Assembly (NCBI GenBank): GCA_013286305.1
Contig: JABDFW010000020.1
Span: 1-43,897, forward strand
Length of the DNA stretch: 43,897 nucleotides
Source of the DNA: Bacteroidota bacterium
Lineage (GTDB): Bacteria > Bacteroidota > Bacteroidia > Chitinophagales > Chitinophagaceae
Reading direction: 5' to 3'
Shown: one piece after another, positions 8,133 to 16,668 of the stretch
Numbering within the stretch: position 1 is the stretch's first letter
Layout: each line of letters opens with the position of its first letter
Made by a program: the position numbers and the translations under genes
The notes under the pieces: model-generated
What the model saw: the letters and a program-made list of their open reading frames with translations, nothing else
Told to the model about the DNA's origin: nothing
Databases searched by the model: none

Positions 8133-9116
8133 TTAGCTCGCAAGAATTTTTACCATTTTCATCCACTCCGGGTTCACCCTTTGTTTTTCTCTTATGGCAA
8201 TTTCAAGCGGAGTATAATTAATAACATTATTGTAAATGCCTACCATAACATTGTACCTGCCTTCCATCAGGCTTTCTATAGCATGAAAGCCCATACGGCT
8301 GGCAATAACCCTGTCAAAACAGCTTGGCGCGCCACCCCTTTGTATATGGCCAAGAATGGTAACCCTTGTATCCATATTAGGCAGCCTTTCCTGTATTATC
8401 CTTGCTAAATTATTTGCACCGCCTGAATTATGGCCCTCGGCAACTATTACCAGGTTTACAAGCTTTTTGCGTTTTTCTTTTTCTGTAAGCGATTCAATAA
8501 CTTCTTCGGTAGAAGTTTCTGCCTCAGGTATCAGTATATTTTCTGCACCGGTGGCAATACCGCTATGCAATGCGATGTATCCGGCATGGCGGCCCATAAC
8601 TTCAACAATAAACAAACGGTCGTGAGCATCGGCGGTGTCTCTTATCTTGTCAATCGCTTCAACAGCGGTGTTTACAGCGGTGTCAAAACCTATGGTAAAA
8701 TCTGTACCGTAAAGGTCATTATCAATCGTGCCCGGTAAGCCAATGCAGGGAATGCCAAACTCGGTGCTTAATTTTTCAGCGCCGGTAAAACTGCCGTTGC
8801 CGCCAATCACCACCAGCCCGTCAATGCCGTGGTCAGTAAGGTTATTAAAGGCTTTTTTACGGCCTTCATGATCCATAAATTCCTTGCTCCTGGCTGTTTT
8901 TAAAATGGTGCCCCCTTTTTGGATGATGTTTGCAACCGATCTTGAATTCATTTGATGAATATCGTTTTCTATCATTCCATTATACCCGCGAAAAACACCA
9001 TATACTTCAAGATTATTATATAAGGCAGTACGTACAACGGCTCTTATGGCTGCATTCATTCCCGGCGAATCGCCCCCGGAGGTTAATACGCCAATTTTTG
9101 TTACTTGCTTCGACAT
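8133..9116 (-). CDS. pfkA: 6-phosphofructokinase (ATP-type)
   Basis: 327 residues, the length of bacterial PfkA. Phosphorylates fructose 6-phosphate to the 1,6-bisphosphate. Motifs: GVLTSGGDSPGMNAAIRAVV at 9-28 (nucleotide site), GGNGSFTG at 105-112, PGTIDNDLYGTDFTIGFDTA at 128-147 with the catalytic Asp132, EVMGRHAGYIA near 172 and GHIQRGGAPS. Gly after GGN rather than Asp points to ATP, not pyrophosphate, as donor; the Asn in GGNGS replaces the Asp found in the E. coli enzyme. First gene of the pfkA-pyk pair. Confidence 0.96.
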   Translation of the reverse strand: MSKQVTKIGVLTSGGDSPGMNAAIRAVVRTALYNNLEVYGVFRGYNGMIENDIHQMNSRSVANIIQKGGTILKTARSKEFMDHEGRKKAFNNLTDHGIDGLVVIGGNGSFTGAEKLSTEFGIPCIGLPGTIDNDLYGTDFTIGFDTAVNTAVEAIDKIRDTADAHDRLFIVEVMGRHAGYIALHSGIATGAENILIPEAETSTEEVIESLTEKEKRKKLVNLVIVAEGHNSGGANNLARIIQERLPNMDTRVTILGHIQRGGAPSCFDRVIASRMGFHAIESLMEGRYNVMVGIYNNVINYTPLEIAIREKQRVNPEWMKMVKILAS

Positions 9117-9736
9117 TCTTTAAGAGATCAGATTAACCAATAGTTTTTTTTCAGTGAAGGCAGGCAGTCCTTTTTAAAAAACGAGCCAAAAATAAGCATT
9201 TGAATGTAAAATCTGGATGTTACTTGAGAATGTTATTAATTTAATGAGATAAGTTCACTATAGTATGAACGAAAATGGAGGTTGCAAATATTACAATTCA
9301 AACTGCCATTTGTGAAGATTGTTTGAGTTATGCAAGATAGATGATCAGTGTTGACGATCTGAATTACTACTATCATCGTCCGTTGCCTGCCCGACTGGTC
9401 ATTCAGGCGGGTGTCACTCACTTCAGCGTTCGGAACTATTATCCTGCAAAGTCAGGCCGGCGTCCTCAAAACAAACATACTTAAATAACAATCAAACCAG
9501 CGCGGATAATCATTTATTTGACTATCCGCATGTAGCAACCAAGGTATCGCTCTGTGAATCTTTGTGTTGCATTTTCTTCGTGCCCTTCGTGGTTCTATTT
9601 CTTTTTTACCGCTAAGTCCTCAAAGGAAGATCACAAAGGACACAAAAGTTGTTTACAAGTGTTGAAGTTTATATATGCGGATAGTCATGATCTTTTATAA
9701 AATTAGTGCGGTAATAAATTAAAGCGCCGCCTGGTT
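9117..9736. other. 620-bp intergenic region, promoter side of pfkA plus a repeat element
   Basis: No supported gene. The frame at 9236-9421 has no protein character. The pfkA promoter should lie in about 9117-9240, an AT-rich stretch, but no clear consensus can be placed. The right half carries an inverted-repeat-bounded element at 9502-9687, listed separately. Confidence 0.5.
9502..9687. repeat. Inverted-repeat-bounded non-coding element (MITE-like)
   Basis: A perfect 13-base inverted repeat bounds it: TGACTATCCGCAT at 9519-9531 and ATGCGGATAGTCA at 9675-9687. A third, near-identical copy GCGGATAATCA at 9502-9512 pairs with the left arm to form a hairpin. The interior contains TTCGTGCCCTTCGTGG, ACCGCTAAG and CACAAAGGACACAAAAG, text I associate with dispersed repeats of many bacterial genomes. 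No reading frame of note. It is probably a small non-autonomous element; no target-site duplication was confirmed. Confidence 0.55.
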
Positions 9737-10201
9737 TTATCTCTGCTTGATGTATCCGCTGAACGAAATAGATTGCCTGTTATTGCTTGTTACCTGCAGG
9801 TCTGCACTGCCATTGTCAAATATGTTGAGGAACATTTGCTGGGTATCGCCTGCATTTTTTGGTTTAATAGAAACTTCCCAATGCTTTTTGGTAACAGTTG
9901 AAGTATATTGAAAATTATTTGTATTAAACTGTATGCCCGCATCTTCCGGGTTTATAGATGCACTATAAGCCCGCCCGAAATAGGGGAGGTCGGCAATAAC
10001 AGAATCCCTGGTAACGGTTAATGTATATTCAGTAGTTAACAGCCTCATCCTGCCGCTCATTGGTGTTACATTTTGCGCAACAAAAACAAAGTTCTGTGCG
10101 TCAATAAGGGCCTTCACATTATTACCGGCATTCTGTGCATTTGCAACACTAATAAAGGTTGTTGCAAACATTAACCATACAAATATTTTTAGCGCTTTCA
10201 T
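9737..10201 (-). CDS. DUF4251 family exported protein
   Basis: 154 residues with a signal peptide (MKALKIFVWLMFATTFISVA, NAQ). The body fits DUF4251: an N-terminal NFVFVAQNVTPMSGRMRLL segment, then DSVIADLPYFGRAYSA and GIQFNTNNFQY, with a beta-rich C-terminus. Members are small periplasmic or outer-membrane-associated proteins of unknown function in Bacteroidota. It ends a possible minus-strand pair with the oxidoreductase upstream (about 90 bases between them), though the gap is large enough for its own promoter. Confidence 0.85.
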   Translation of the reverse strand: MKALKIFVWLMFATTFISVANAQNAGNNVKALIDAQNFVFVAQNVTPMSGRMRLLTTEYTLTVTRDSVIADLPYFGRAYSASINPEDAGIQFNTNNFQYTSTVTKKHWEVSIKPKNAGDTQQMFLNIFDNGSADLQVTSNNRQSISFSGYIKQR

Positions 10202-10290
10202 CTTACCTTGGTTTTTTGATGGTTAAAAAATGGTTATTCCACACATCAAAATTCCGAAGTAAAATGTAAAAAGAAATGCAAAAACACAGC

Positions 10291-11370
10291 TTAATCCGGA
10301 TATTTAACATCAATCAAACCTTCACAGGCTATTGTGCACTTTTTGTCACTGCTTTCGGTTGCGAGCTCAACTATGCGTATGGTGTTAAAGCCATGTTCGG
10401 GTTTTTCTCTTAATTCAGCGCCTTCCCTTATGGTTTTATACAGGTTTTCATAATAATACCCATAATTGCCTTTAAGCGATGGATAATTCTTTTTTATTAA
10501 CTCACCATTAATTTCCGAATGCAGCAACCCGTACATACTTTCATCCTCTTCACCCCAGTTTGGTATGGCTGTAGGCAAAAAACCGGCTCTCAGGTATGCT
10601 TCCTGCGGGTCTTCCCCATATTTTAAAAACGATCCGTTAATGCCGTGTATAGCATAACGTGGCCCAAGCTCACGCACCAGCATCCCCGATTTAAGTGTAA
10701 CGTTTAAAAAACCATAATCCATGCGTACATCAAAATAGTCAGTTGTTCTTGCATGGGGGCGCTGCATTTTTAAAATGGCGGTAATGGTTTTTGGCAAACC
10801 AAAAAGATACAACGCCTGGTCAATCAAATGAGACCCCAGGTCGTACCAAATGCCGCTGGCGGGCAATGGCTCTTCACGCCATGAATTTGGCTTGGCTTCG
10901 AGGCGGTACCTGTCGTAATGCGCTTCAAAGTCATGTACATCACCCAGTAAATTTTGGGAAAGGATCTCTTTTATGGTTAAAAAATCCGCTACGTACCGCC
11001 TGTTATGAAATACGCTTAGTATTTTATTTTGATTACGGGCAATATCAATCAACTGCTTTGCATCCGCAGTGTTTATGGTAAATGGCTTTTCCAATACTAC
11101 ATTCTTGCCGGCAAGCAACGCCTGTTTGGCATAGGGCAAATGGGTATCGTTTGGCGTTGTAATTATCACAAGTTCCACTTCTGTTTTAAGCAGGTCATCA
11201 AAACTTCTAACTATTTGCGCTTGTGGAAACAGGCTTTTTGATTCCGATGCATGCCTCTCCAAAACAGTTACTATATCGTAATTTTCAGGCAGTGTTTTTA
11301 AAAAAGGCGCATGCATAAATTTGCCTGCTGCGCCAAAGCCTACCAGCCCTGTTTTTATTGGTGTACCCAT
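10291..11370 (-). CDS. Gfo/Idh/MocA family NAD(P)-dependent oxidoreductase
   Basis: 359 residues. N-terminal Rossmann fold with GLVGFGAAGKFMHAPFL at 8-24, then TTPNDTHLPYAKQALLAGKN and VVLEKPFTIN at 91-100, the EKP motif whose Lys is catalytic in the family. DLGSHLIDQALYLFG near 177-191 supplies the usual His. The C-terminal alpha/beta domain is complete (YYYENLYKTIREGA). Family members oxidise or reduce hydroxyl groups of sugars, inositols or biliverdin; the substrate here cannot be told and no sugar operon surrounds it. Cytoplasmic, no signal peptide. Confidence 0.93.
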   Translation of the reverse strand: MGTPIKTGLVGFGAAGKFMHAPFLKTLPENYDIVTVLERHASESKSLFPQAQIVRSFDDLLKTEVELVIITTPNDTHLPYAKQALLAGKNVVLEKPFTINTADAKQLIDIARNQNKILSVFHNRRYVADFLTIKEILSQNLLGDVHDFEAHYDRYRLEAKPNSWREEPLPASGIWYDLGSHLIDQALYLFGLPKTITAILKMQRPHARTTDYFDVRMDYGFLNVTLKSGMLVRELGPRYAIHGINGSFLKYGEDPQEAYLRAGFLPTAIPNWGEEDESMYGLLHSEINGELIKKNYPSLKGNYGYYYENLYKTIREGAELREKPEHGFNTIRIVELATESSDKKCTIACEGLIDVKYPD

Positions 11371-11452
11371 AACAGATTTCTTTTTACAAATGAAAGCTAT
11401 TTTAGTTTAAAGGTATAATGCAGCAGGTTATTTTTAAATTAGGGCACCTTTT

Positions 11453-12004
11453 TCATTCCTGCAAAAGATGTTTTACCTCATCTATACTCTTCAGGGGAGC
11501 AGGGTTATCCTTATGTACATTTATATATTTCACCAGCCATAATACATCGTGCCATACACCGTTTTTATAGCCTGCTTTTTTATAAATACACACCCGTTCA
11601 AAGCCAAATGATGTATGTAATGCAACACTTGCGGCATTTGGCAAAGCAATAACAGCATAAACATTTACAACGCCCATTTCATTTAAAAGCTCAAAAAGTT
11701 TTTCATATAATATTCGGGCGATACCCTGCCTGTAAAAATGCGGGTGAACATACACAGATACTTCCACCGCCCATTGGTATGCCTCTCTTTCCCTGTGCTT
11801 GCCTGCATAGGCATAACCTGCAATGCAATTGTCAATTTCGGCAACCAGCCACGGATATTTTTGGGTGTAGTTAATAATACGGCTGCCGAATTCCTCGACT
11901 GTTGGTACAATTGTCTCGAAACTGGCAGCGGAATTTTCGATAAACGGCCGGTAAATTTGCAGTATTTCCGCAGCATCTTTTATTTCAGCAAAGCGAATGA
12001 TCAT
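11453..12004 (-). CDS. GNAT acetyltransferase, phosphinothricin acetyltransferase-like
   Basis: The start is set at 12004 (MIIRFAEIKDAAEILQIYRP), where PAT/YwnH-type proteins begin; an in-frame ATG at 12085 would add 27 residues without family character. The 183-residue product has SAASFETIVPTVEEF near 25-39, WLVAEIDNCIAGYAYAG near 52-68, VSVYVHPHFYRQGIARILYE at 82-101 (acetyl-CoA loop RQGIAR) and NAASVALHTSFGFERV. Members N-acetylate phosphinothricin, methionine sulfone or amino acids. Divergent from the thioredoxin-like gene at 12161. Confidence 0.88.
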   Translation of the reverse strand: MIIRFAEIKDAAEILQIYRPFIENSAASFETIVPTVEEFGSRIINYTQKYPWLVAEIDNCIAGYAYAGKHREREAYQWAVEVSVYVHPHFYRQGIARILYEKLFELLNEMGVVNVYAVIALPNAASVALHTSFGFERVCIYKKAGYKNGVWHDVLWLVKYINVHKDNPAPLKSIDEVKHLLQE

Positions 12005-12160
12005 TTTCAAATCTCGTTTTCGAAATCTAATGTACCGATAATTCTCATTTTGAATGAACGGCTTTGGGCCAAAATTTGACAACAAAACTTGTTAAACCGT
12101 TTATTTTTATTTATTTTGCTGTAATGCAAACAACGTTAATTCGTTTTTAAATAAAAATGT

Positions 12161-12628
12161 ATGAAAAAGAGGCTTATGGTTTATTCGGCAGTAATTGCTG
12201 TGCTGGTTTTAATTGTGTCACTTTCAGCGCTTACAAAACTACATGCAACACCTCCCAAAGTTACTGATGACAAAGGGATAACTTTTATTGAGCAGGATTG
12301 GGATAAAGCCCTTAAACAAGCCAAGGCTGAAAATAAATTAGTTTTTCTTGACATTTATGCTTCGTGGTGCGGCCCATGCAAACTGCTGAAAAAAAATACT
12401 TTCTCCGACCAGAAAATAGGTGATTTCTTTAATAAGACTTTCGTGAATGTTTCAGTGGATGGTGAAAAAGGGGTAGGGCCATCACTCGCCCAGCAATTTT
12501 CGCTGCAGGGTTATCCAACATTGATAGTAGCAGATGCAAGTGGGAAACCGGTTTTATATACCATGGGTTATATTGATCCTGCAACACTAATGGAATTTGC
12601 ACAGGCAGCATTAAAGAAAAAACCGTAA
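12161..12628 (+). CDS. Thioredoxin-fold protein, membrane-anchored or exported
   Basis: 155 residues. The N-terminal hydrophobic stretch MKKRLMVYSAVIAVLVLIVS is a signal peptide or anchor, so the protein should act outside the cytoplasmic membrane. The thioredoxin domain has DIYASWCGPCKLLKKNTF with active-site Cys70 and Cys73, then FSLQGYPTLIVADASGKPV with the cis-Pro. The layout fits the thioredoxin_7/DsbD C-terminal type, a thiol-disulfide carrier. It converges with the Nudix gene with only 12 bases between stops. Confidence 0.9.
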   Translation: MKKRLMVYSAVIAVLVLIVSLSALTKLHATPPKVTDDKGITFIEQDWDKALKQAKAENKLVFLDIYASWCGPCKLLKKNTFSDQKIGDFFNKTFVNVSVDGEKGVGPSLAQQFSLQGYPTLIVADASGKPVLYTMGYIDPATLMEFAQAALKKKP

Positions 12629-12640
12629 ACCGCCAATCGC

Positions 12641-13198
12641 TTAAAGCCTGCCTTCCATCAGCATCACTTTAACTTTAAGCAAAGCCGCAATTGTCATCGA
12701 ATCGGTAATAATATGATCTTCCATCATCTTATAGGCTTCCTCAAAAGGAAGCTTTTTTATGGCTAATTGTTCTGTTTCTTCGGGCATTGGCGTATGTTGG
12801 GACAAACCCCTTGCGAGATAAATAATACTGTACTCATTTGTAACGGAGTTTGATAAATGCATCTGCAATAATTCTTGCCAGTCAGCTGCGCGCAAACCCG
12901 TTTCTTCTTCCAGTTCCCTTTTAGCGGCCTCAAGCGGGTCTTCCGTTAATAAGCCTCCGCCCTCAGGCATCTCCCATGAATATTTATCTATAGTAAACCT
13001 GTACTGCCCTACTAAGTAAGTATTCAAATGTTCATCAAGAACAAAAACACCAATGGCATAATTATTAAAATGTACTTTGCCATAAATGCCTTTGCCGCCG
13101 GAAGGATTAAGTACATCAAAATGCGTTAAGGTTATCCAGTTGTTTTTATATACCTCTTTTTGATCAATGACTGTCCACGGGTTTTTATGCTCGCTCAT
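12641..13198 (-). CDS. Nudix hydrolase, ADP-ribose pyrophosphatase-like
   Basis: 185 residues. A full Nudix box Gx5Ex7REUxEExGU lies at 80-102 (Gly80, Glu86, Arg94, Glu95, Glu98, Glu99, Gly101), the Mg-binding catalytic helix. YSWEMPEGG directly before the box and the length fit ADP-sugar pyrophosphatases, which split ADP-ribose to AMP and ribose 5-phosphate; the exact substrate is not proven. Divergent from the lipoprotein gene at 13363. Confidence 0.9.
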   Translation of the reverse strand: MSEHKNPWTVIDQKEVYKNNWITLTHFDVLNPSGGKGIYGKVHFNNYAIGVFVLDEHLNTYLVGQYRFTIDKYSWEMPEGGGLLTEDPLEAAKRELEEETGLRAADWQELLQMHLSNSVTNEYSIIYLARGLSQHTPMPEETEQLAIKKLPFEEAYKMMEDHIITDSMTIAALLKVKVMLMEGRL

Positions 13199-13362
13199 AC
13201 ATTAAAGATAGATTGCAAAAAATTATACTGTAAAAATAGCTACGTTCATTCATTTTTTCTTTGGCTTTCTTTTAACGCAGCGTGTTGGTTACATAATTAA
13301 CTATAAAGTAATCAATATACGCAGGCCCGCACAACACTTAAATAACATTAAAACCTTTAAAA

Positions 13363-13797
13363 ATGAAAACGAAAATGCTTGCTGCATGTATGCTTGCAGC
13401 AATAACCCTTTCTTTAATTTCCTGTGATTGGTTTGGTAAAAAGAAACACTATGTAAGTGAAAATAACATTGTCGGCAAATGGCTGATTGACAGCGTTGAA
13501 AATAAGATCGTTTCAGATTTTGACCCTGTTAAAGGGCTGCTTTTTTCAGGCCCTGCATTTAGCGGTTCATTGCCTGTAACAGTTGAATTTACAAAGGATA
13601 GCATTTATACAATGTACAATGATTCAGCAAAAATAATTGGCAGCGACAAATATTATTTTGATTCTTCATCACAAAAATTATTTGCCAGGGAGGTGTCATC
13701 ATTTCGCCCCTTTGCTTTATCGGCCTTAAGCGATAGCTCCATCCAGGTAAGCTTTTCAAATGACAGCATACACTATATAATGAAAAGGCAACCCTAA
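13363..13797 (+). CDS. Small lipoprotein, lipocalin-like, function unknown
   Basis: 144 residues with a lipoprotein signal: MLAAITLSLISC, lipidated Cys about residue 21. The mature part opens with NNIVGKWLIDSVENKI, the start typical of lipocalin-like/DUF4923-type Bacteroidota lipoproteins, followed by alternating strands (VTVEFTKDSIYTMYND, SIQVSFSNDSIHYIM). No catalytic motif. It should sit in the envelope. Assignment to a named family is weak. Confidence 0.75.
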   Translation: MKTKMLAACMLAAITLSLISCDWFGKKKHYVSENNIVGKWLIDSVENKIVSDFDPVKGLLFSGPAFSGSLPVTVEFTKDSIYTMYNDSAKIIGSDKYYFDSSSQKLFAREVSSFRPFALSALSDSSIQVSFSNDSIHYIMKRQP

Positions 13798-14096
13798 ACC
13801 CTTTCAACCCTAAACCCTTATTGCTCTAACGATTGTTGCTTTATGGATACTTCATAAAATTAACCCCAGCTTTTAAGTCCGCCCGTGCCGGTACGGACGG
13901 GCTGGGGATAATTGAAGAAGATGCGAACGGCTTTAGCCCGAGGCTTCGGGCAAAGGATATTTTTGAATAAAATTTTAAACAGTCTTTGAGTAATAAAAAA
14001 TAAAAATCATTATTTCTTCAACCCTAAACCTTTAACGTTTTAGCCCTTATGCAATTTCTCTATTTCTGCATCTCAATATAAACCCAAACCATTTTT
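13798..14096. other. Intergenic region with two strong hairpins
   Basis: No gene. It has a nested hairpin at 13864-13907 (outer CCCCAGC/GCTGGGG, inner GCCCGT/ACGGGC with CCG-GTA-CGG at the tip) and a second at 13931-13955 (GCCCGA-ggct-TCGGGC). The phrase CAACCCTAAACC recurs near both ends of the gap. The hairpins lack a downstream T-run, so they may be dispersed repeats rather than terminators. Confidence 0.55.
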
Positions 14097-15008
14097 ATGA
14101 AAAAAATAATGCTTTGTGTGGCTGTTACTGCCATACTGATATACTCTTGTGGTAAAGGAACCAAAAACGCCGGTAAACTAAGTGAAAATGATCTTACACT
14201 AACAGAAGCAAAAAAAGAAGCACCGCAACAAGCCGGCGCAAATGATGCGATGTATGCCGACACAACCGCTGCATCATCATCCCGCGCCGTTTCGCCGCCT
14301 GTTCCGCAATCGGGTTCGCCCATTAACCCCGACTGGGATAAAAAGATCATTAAAACCGCGAACCTTGCGCTTGAATTAAAAGATTACCAGGCTTATGACA
14401 ACGCCATTCATTTAAAAGTAAGGTCTTTCGGCGCCTATATTGCACAGGAACAGCAAAACGAAACTGATGACCAAATAACAGACGAGATCACTATTAAAGT
14501 GCCTGTTGACAAATTTGACGACCTGATGAATGCATTTGCGGGGGAAGGCGTAAAAATTGTAACCAAAAGCATTTCAACGGACGATGCTACTGTTGAAGTA
14601 GTTGACACCAAAGCCAGGCTGGAAGCAAAGAAGCAAGTAAGGGACCGGTATATGGAATTATTGCGGCAAGCAAATAATATGAAGGACCTCCTGGAAGTGC
14701 AAGCCGAAATAAACGGCATACAGGAAGATATTGAATCTGCTTCCGGGCGGGTGGATTACCTGGTACACGCGGCGGCATACAGCACCATTAACGTGAAATA
14801 TTATCAATTTAAAAATGGCATAACCGCCAAAGATACAGAGCCGGGTTTTTTAAGTAAAACAGGTGAGGCGTTTAAAACCGGCGGTGCTGTTATCAGCAAT
14901 ATTGTTTTGTTTTTTGTCACCATCTGGCCTTTGACTGTTGCTGCGATTATTCTGCTGCTCTATTTTAAAAGGTGGAAAGTGAAAAAGGTGAAGGAAGAAA
15001 ATGTTTGA
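14097..15008 (+). CDS. DUF4349 domain lipoprotein
   Basis: 303 residues. Lipobox ILIYSC at the N-terminus (lipidated Cys near residue 18), then a low-complexity linker to residue 80, then the DUF4349 domain: KKIIKTANLALELKDYQAYD, FGAYIAQEQQNE, DEITIKVPVDKFDDLMNAF, KSISTDDATVEVVDTKARLE and a coiled region with RDRYMELLRQANNMKDLLEV. A membrane helix near 265-288 (FFVTIWPLTVAAIILLLYF) and a Lys-rich tail end it. The function of the domain is unknown. A hairpin with a T-run follows the gene. Confidence 0.88.
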   Translation: MKKIMLCVAVTAILIYSCGKGTKNAGKLSENDLTLTEAKKEAPQQAGANDAMYADTTAASSSRAVSPPVPQSGSPINPDWDKKIIKTANLALELKDYQAYDNAIHLKVRSFGAYIAQEQQNETDDQITDEITIKVPVDKFDDLMNAFAGEGVKIVTKSISTDDATVEVVDTKARLEAKKQVRDRYMELLRQANNMKDLLEVQAEINGIQEDIESASGRVDYLVHAAAYSTINVKYYQFKNGITAKDTEPGFLSKTGEAFKTGGAVISNIVLFFVTIWPLTVAAIILLLYFKRWKVKKVKEENV

Positions 15009-15062
15009 GCAGGATTAAATTGATAATCCCCCATGGCGCCCCAAACCCTTATGCCATCAAAA

Positions 15063-15088
15063 TCCTTCCCTGCAAGGGGAAGGGTTTT
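15063..15088 (+). terminator. Rho-independent terminator after the DUF4349 gene
   Basis: CCTTCCC-TGCA-(A)GGGGAAGG followed by GTTTTTG, 55 bases after the stop codon. Reading on the plus strand the stem is GC-rich and followed by a T-run. Confidence 0.75.
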
Positions 15089-15103
15089 TGCATGGTTGCT
15101 ATC

Positions 15104-16180
15104 TTAATTCCCCAATATCTTCTTTGCATTGTCGCTGTATAATTTTTTCAGCGTAGTATCTGAAAGGTCGAGACCGTATAATGGCCAATGATAACTAAAA
15201 TAATCATGCTCATAAAAATGTTCATCGGCTGTTTCTAAAATATGAAATGTGATCTTATACATTTGTTTAGCAGTACCCATATCAGTTCCATAAACCAATC
15301 GCTCCGCATATTTTTCCATAAAGGCTTTTGTATATCTTGGTATCGGCGAAATTTCTGCATAACGCGCAGCGATGTCCGCATACAGGTTGGGATAAATATC
15401 TAAAAGCCTTGCCAGCACTGAAAGATCGGAGCAACAATTTGCAAGGTGGCACGCGATAAAAGTGGTTTTTGGATTATTTTTCACCGCATTTTCAAGGGTA
15501 GCTATCAACTGGTCATGCGTTAATATCCCTTTCTTTGTCATATCTACTTTCCAGGTCGCGGAGTTCATCAATCCGTCATCTGTTGAGTCATCATTAAGAT
15601 ACATCCACGCATCTTCTGCAACATGAATGCTTACCGGCATGTGCAGTTCTGCACATTTTTCAAGCAGCGGTTTCATTCTGGGGTCATCAATATGTATCCC
15701 GTATCCGGGTGTAGGTTTTGAATACAATTCTCCCAATCCCTTATCGCCAAGCTCGCCCACACCTATGGCGCCTTTTTTATGGCAGCGTTCCAGTTCTGCA
15801 ACAGCGCGTTCTGTCCATCCGGGTTTATCAAAACCCGTATAATCAAAGCCGCACCATAAAGCGAACCTGTTCTTGTACCTTCCATATTTCTCCACTAATG
15901 AGTCAAACCGGGCGCCTGTTGAATAGGTAAGGATCATTGTTTTTGCAATGTTTAATTCATCCATGGTTTTTACCCACTCATCTACCTCCGCATCTGATTT
16001 GGCATAATCATGCGAATGAAAATCAATCACCGGGTATTTAGCTTTTTCAATTTTTGTTTGTGCAGTTTTATATATAGAGACCGGCCGAAAGTTCTTAAGC
16101 TTTAATTGGTTCGCATCCTGGCAAAAAGCAGGTACAGCAATGCAAACCGTTGCTGCTGCTATAAGGGCATGATAAGCCAT
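15104..16180 (-). CDS. Secreted amidohydrolase-2 family metal-dependent hydrolase
   Basis: The start is placed at 16180 because it gives a clean signal peptide (MAYHALIAAATVCIAVPAFC); an upstream in-frame ATG at 16216 would add 12 residues before it. The 358-residue product has IDFHSHDY with His55 and His57 of the metal site, MPVSIHVAED, TFIACHLANCC and RLVYGTDMG with the C-terminal metal-binding Asp. This matches the TIM-barrel amidohydrolase_2 family (ACMSD/decarboxylase-like). Substrate unknown; probably periplasmic. Confidence 0.88.
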   Translation of the reverse strand: MAYHALIAAATVCIAVPAFCQDANQLKLKNFRPVSIYKTAQTKIEKAKYPVIDFHSHDYAKSDAEVDEWVKTMDELNIAKTMILTYSTGARFDSLVEKYGRYKNRFALWCGFDYTGFDKPGWTERAVAELERCHKKGAIGVGELGDKGLGELYSKPTPGYGIHIDDPRMKPLLEKCAELHMPVSIHVAEDAWMYLNDDSTDDGLMNSATWKVDMTKKGILTHDQLIATLENAVKNNPKTTFIACHLANCCSDLSVLARLLDIYPNLYADIAARYAEISPIPRYTKAFMEKYAERLVYGTDMGTAKQMYKITFHILETADEHFYEHDYFSYHWPLYGLDLSDTTLKKLYSDNAKKILGN

Positions 16181-16668
16181 ATCTGCAATCTTTAGGTGAT
16201 AAATAAAAGTAAGCAATTCTATGTATCAAGTATGTTTTCAACGCTAATTGTTTTTTACTATGTAAAATGGCATACACAGCCATCAATGTAATTTACTATA
16301 TGCCAATGGGCTTCACATCGATTATTACTGCGCAAAGTTCACAGACTATAGCATACACACAAGCTGATTTGAAACGGTAGTTTAGGCTAAGGAGAAACTA
16401 AGTATGCTGCAGTAGCTAAAATATAAACAGTTATGAGCAGACAGTATCACGCAAAAGAATAAAAAGTAAAACAAATCGCTCTTTCACATGGGGAGGCGTT
16501 GGCACGGCCAGATGGCGGAGCGCATCATGCTGGCCTTGAATTTTCTTTTGTTTCTTTTCTTTTTTTCAAGAAAAAGAAAAGAAAAAGCATAATCCTGAAG
16601 ATCAGCGAAACAAATCACCGCCTCAAAATAAAAAGAGCATGTCTTTACTATTTTAAGTAAGCCACATT
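16181..16668. other. 488-bp intergenic region mostly occupied by a dispersed repeat
   Basis: No supported gene. Copy B of the 225-bp repeat fills 16363-16592. The part next to 16181 must hold the promoter of the amidohydrolase gene, which I could not resolve. Confidence 0.5.
16363..16592. repeat. 225-bp dispersed repeat, copy B
   Basis: Same order of blocks as copy A at 6140-6365: GAAACGGTAGTTTAGGCTA, GTATCACGCAA, ATAAAAAGTAA, a GGGGAGGCG block, CTTGAATTTTC, CTTTTGTTTC and TTTTTTCAAG then AAAAAGAAAAGAAAAAGCAT. Same orientation, about 10 kb apart. The interior differs most in the GC-rich centre, while both ends are well conserved. Confidence 0.75.

Noticed and set aside
9236-9421. 61-codon frame upstream of pfkA
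   Set aside because: No protein-like pattern and no conserved context.
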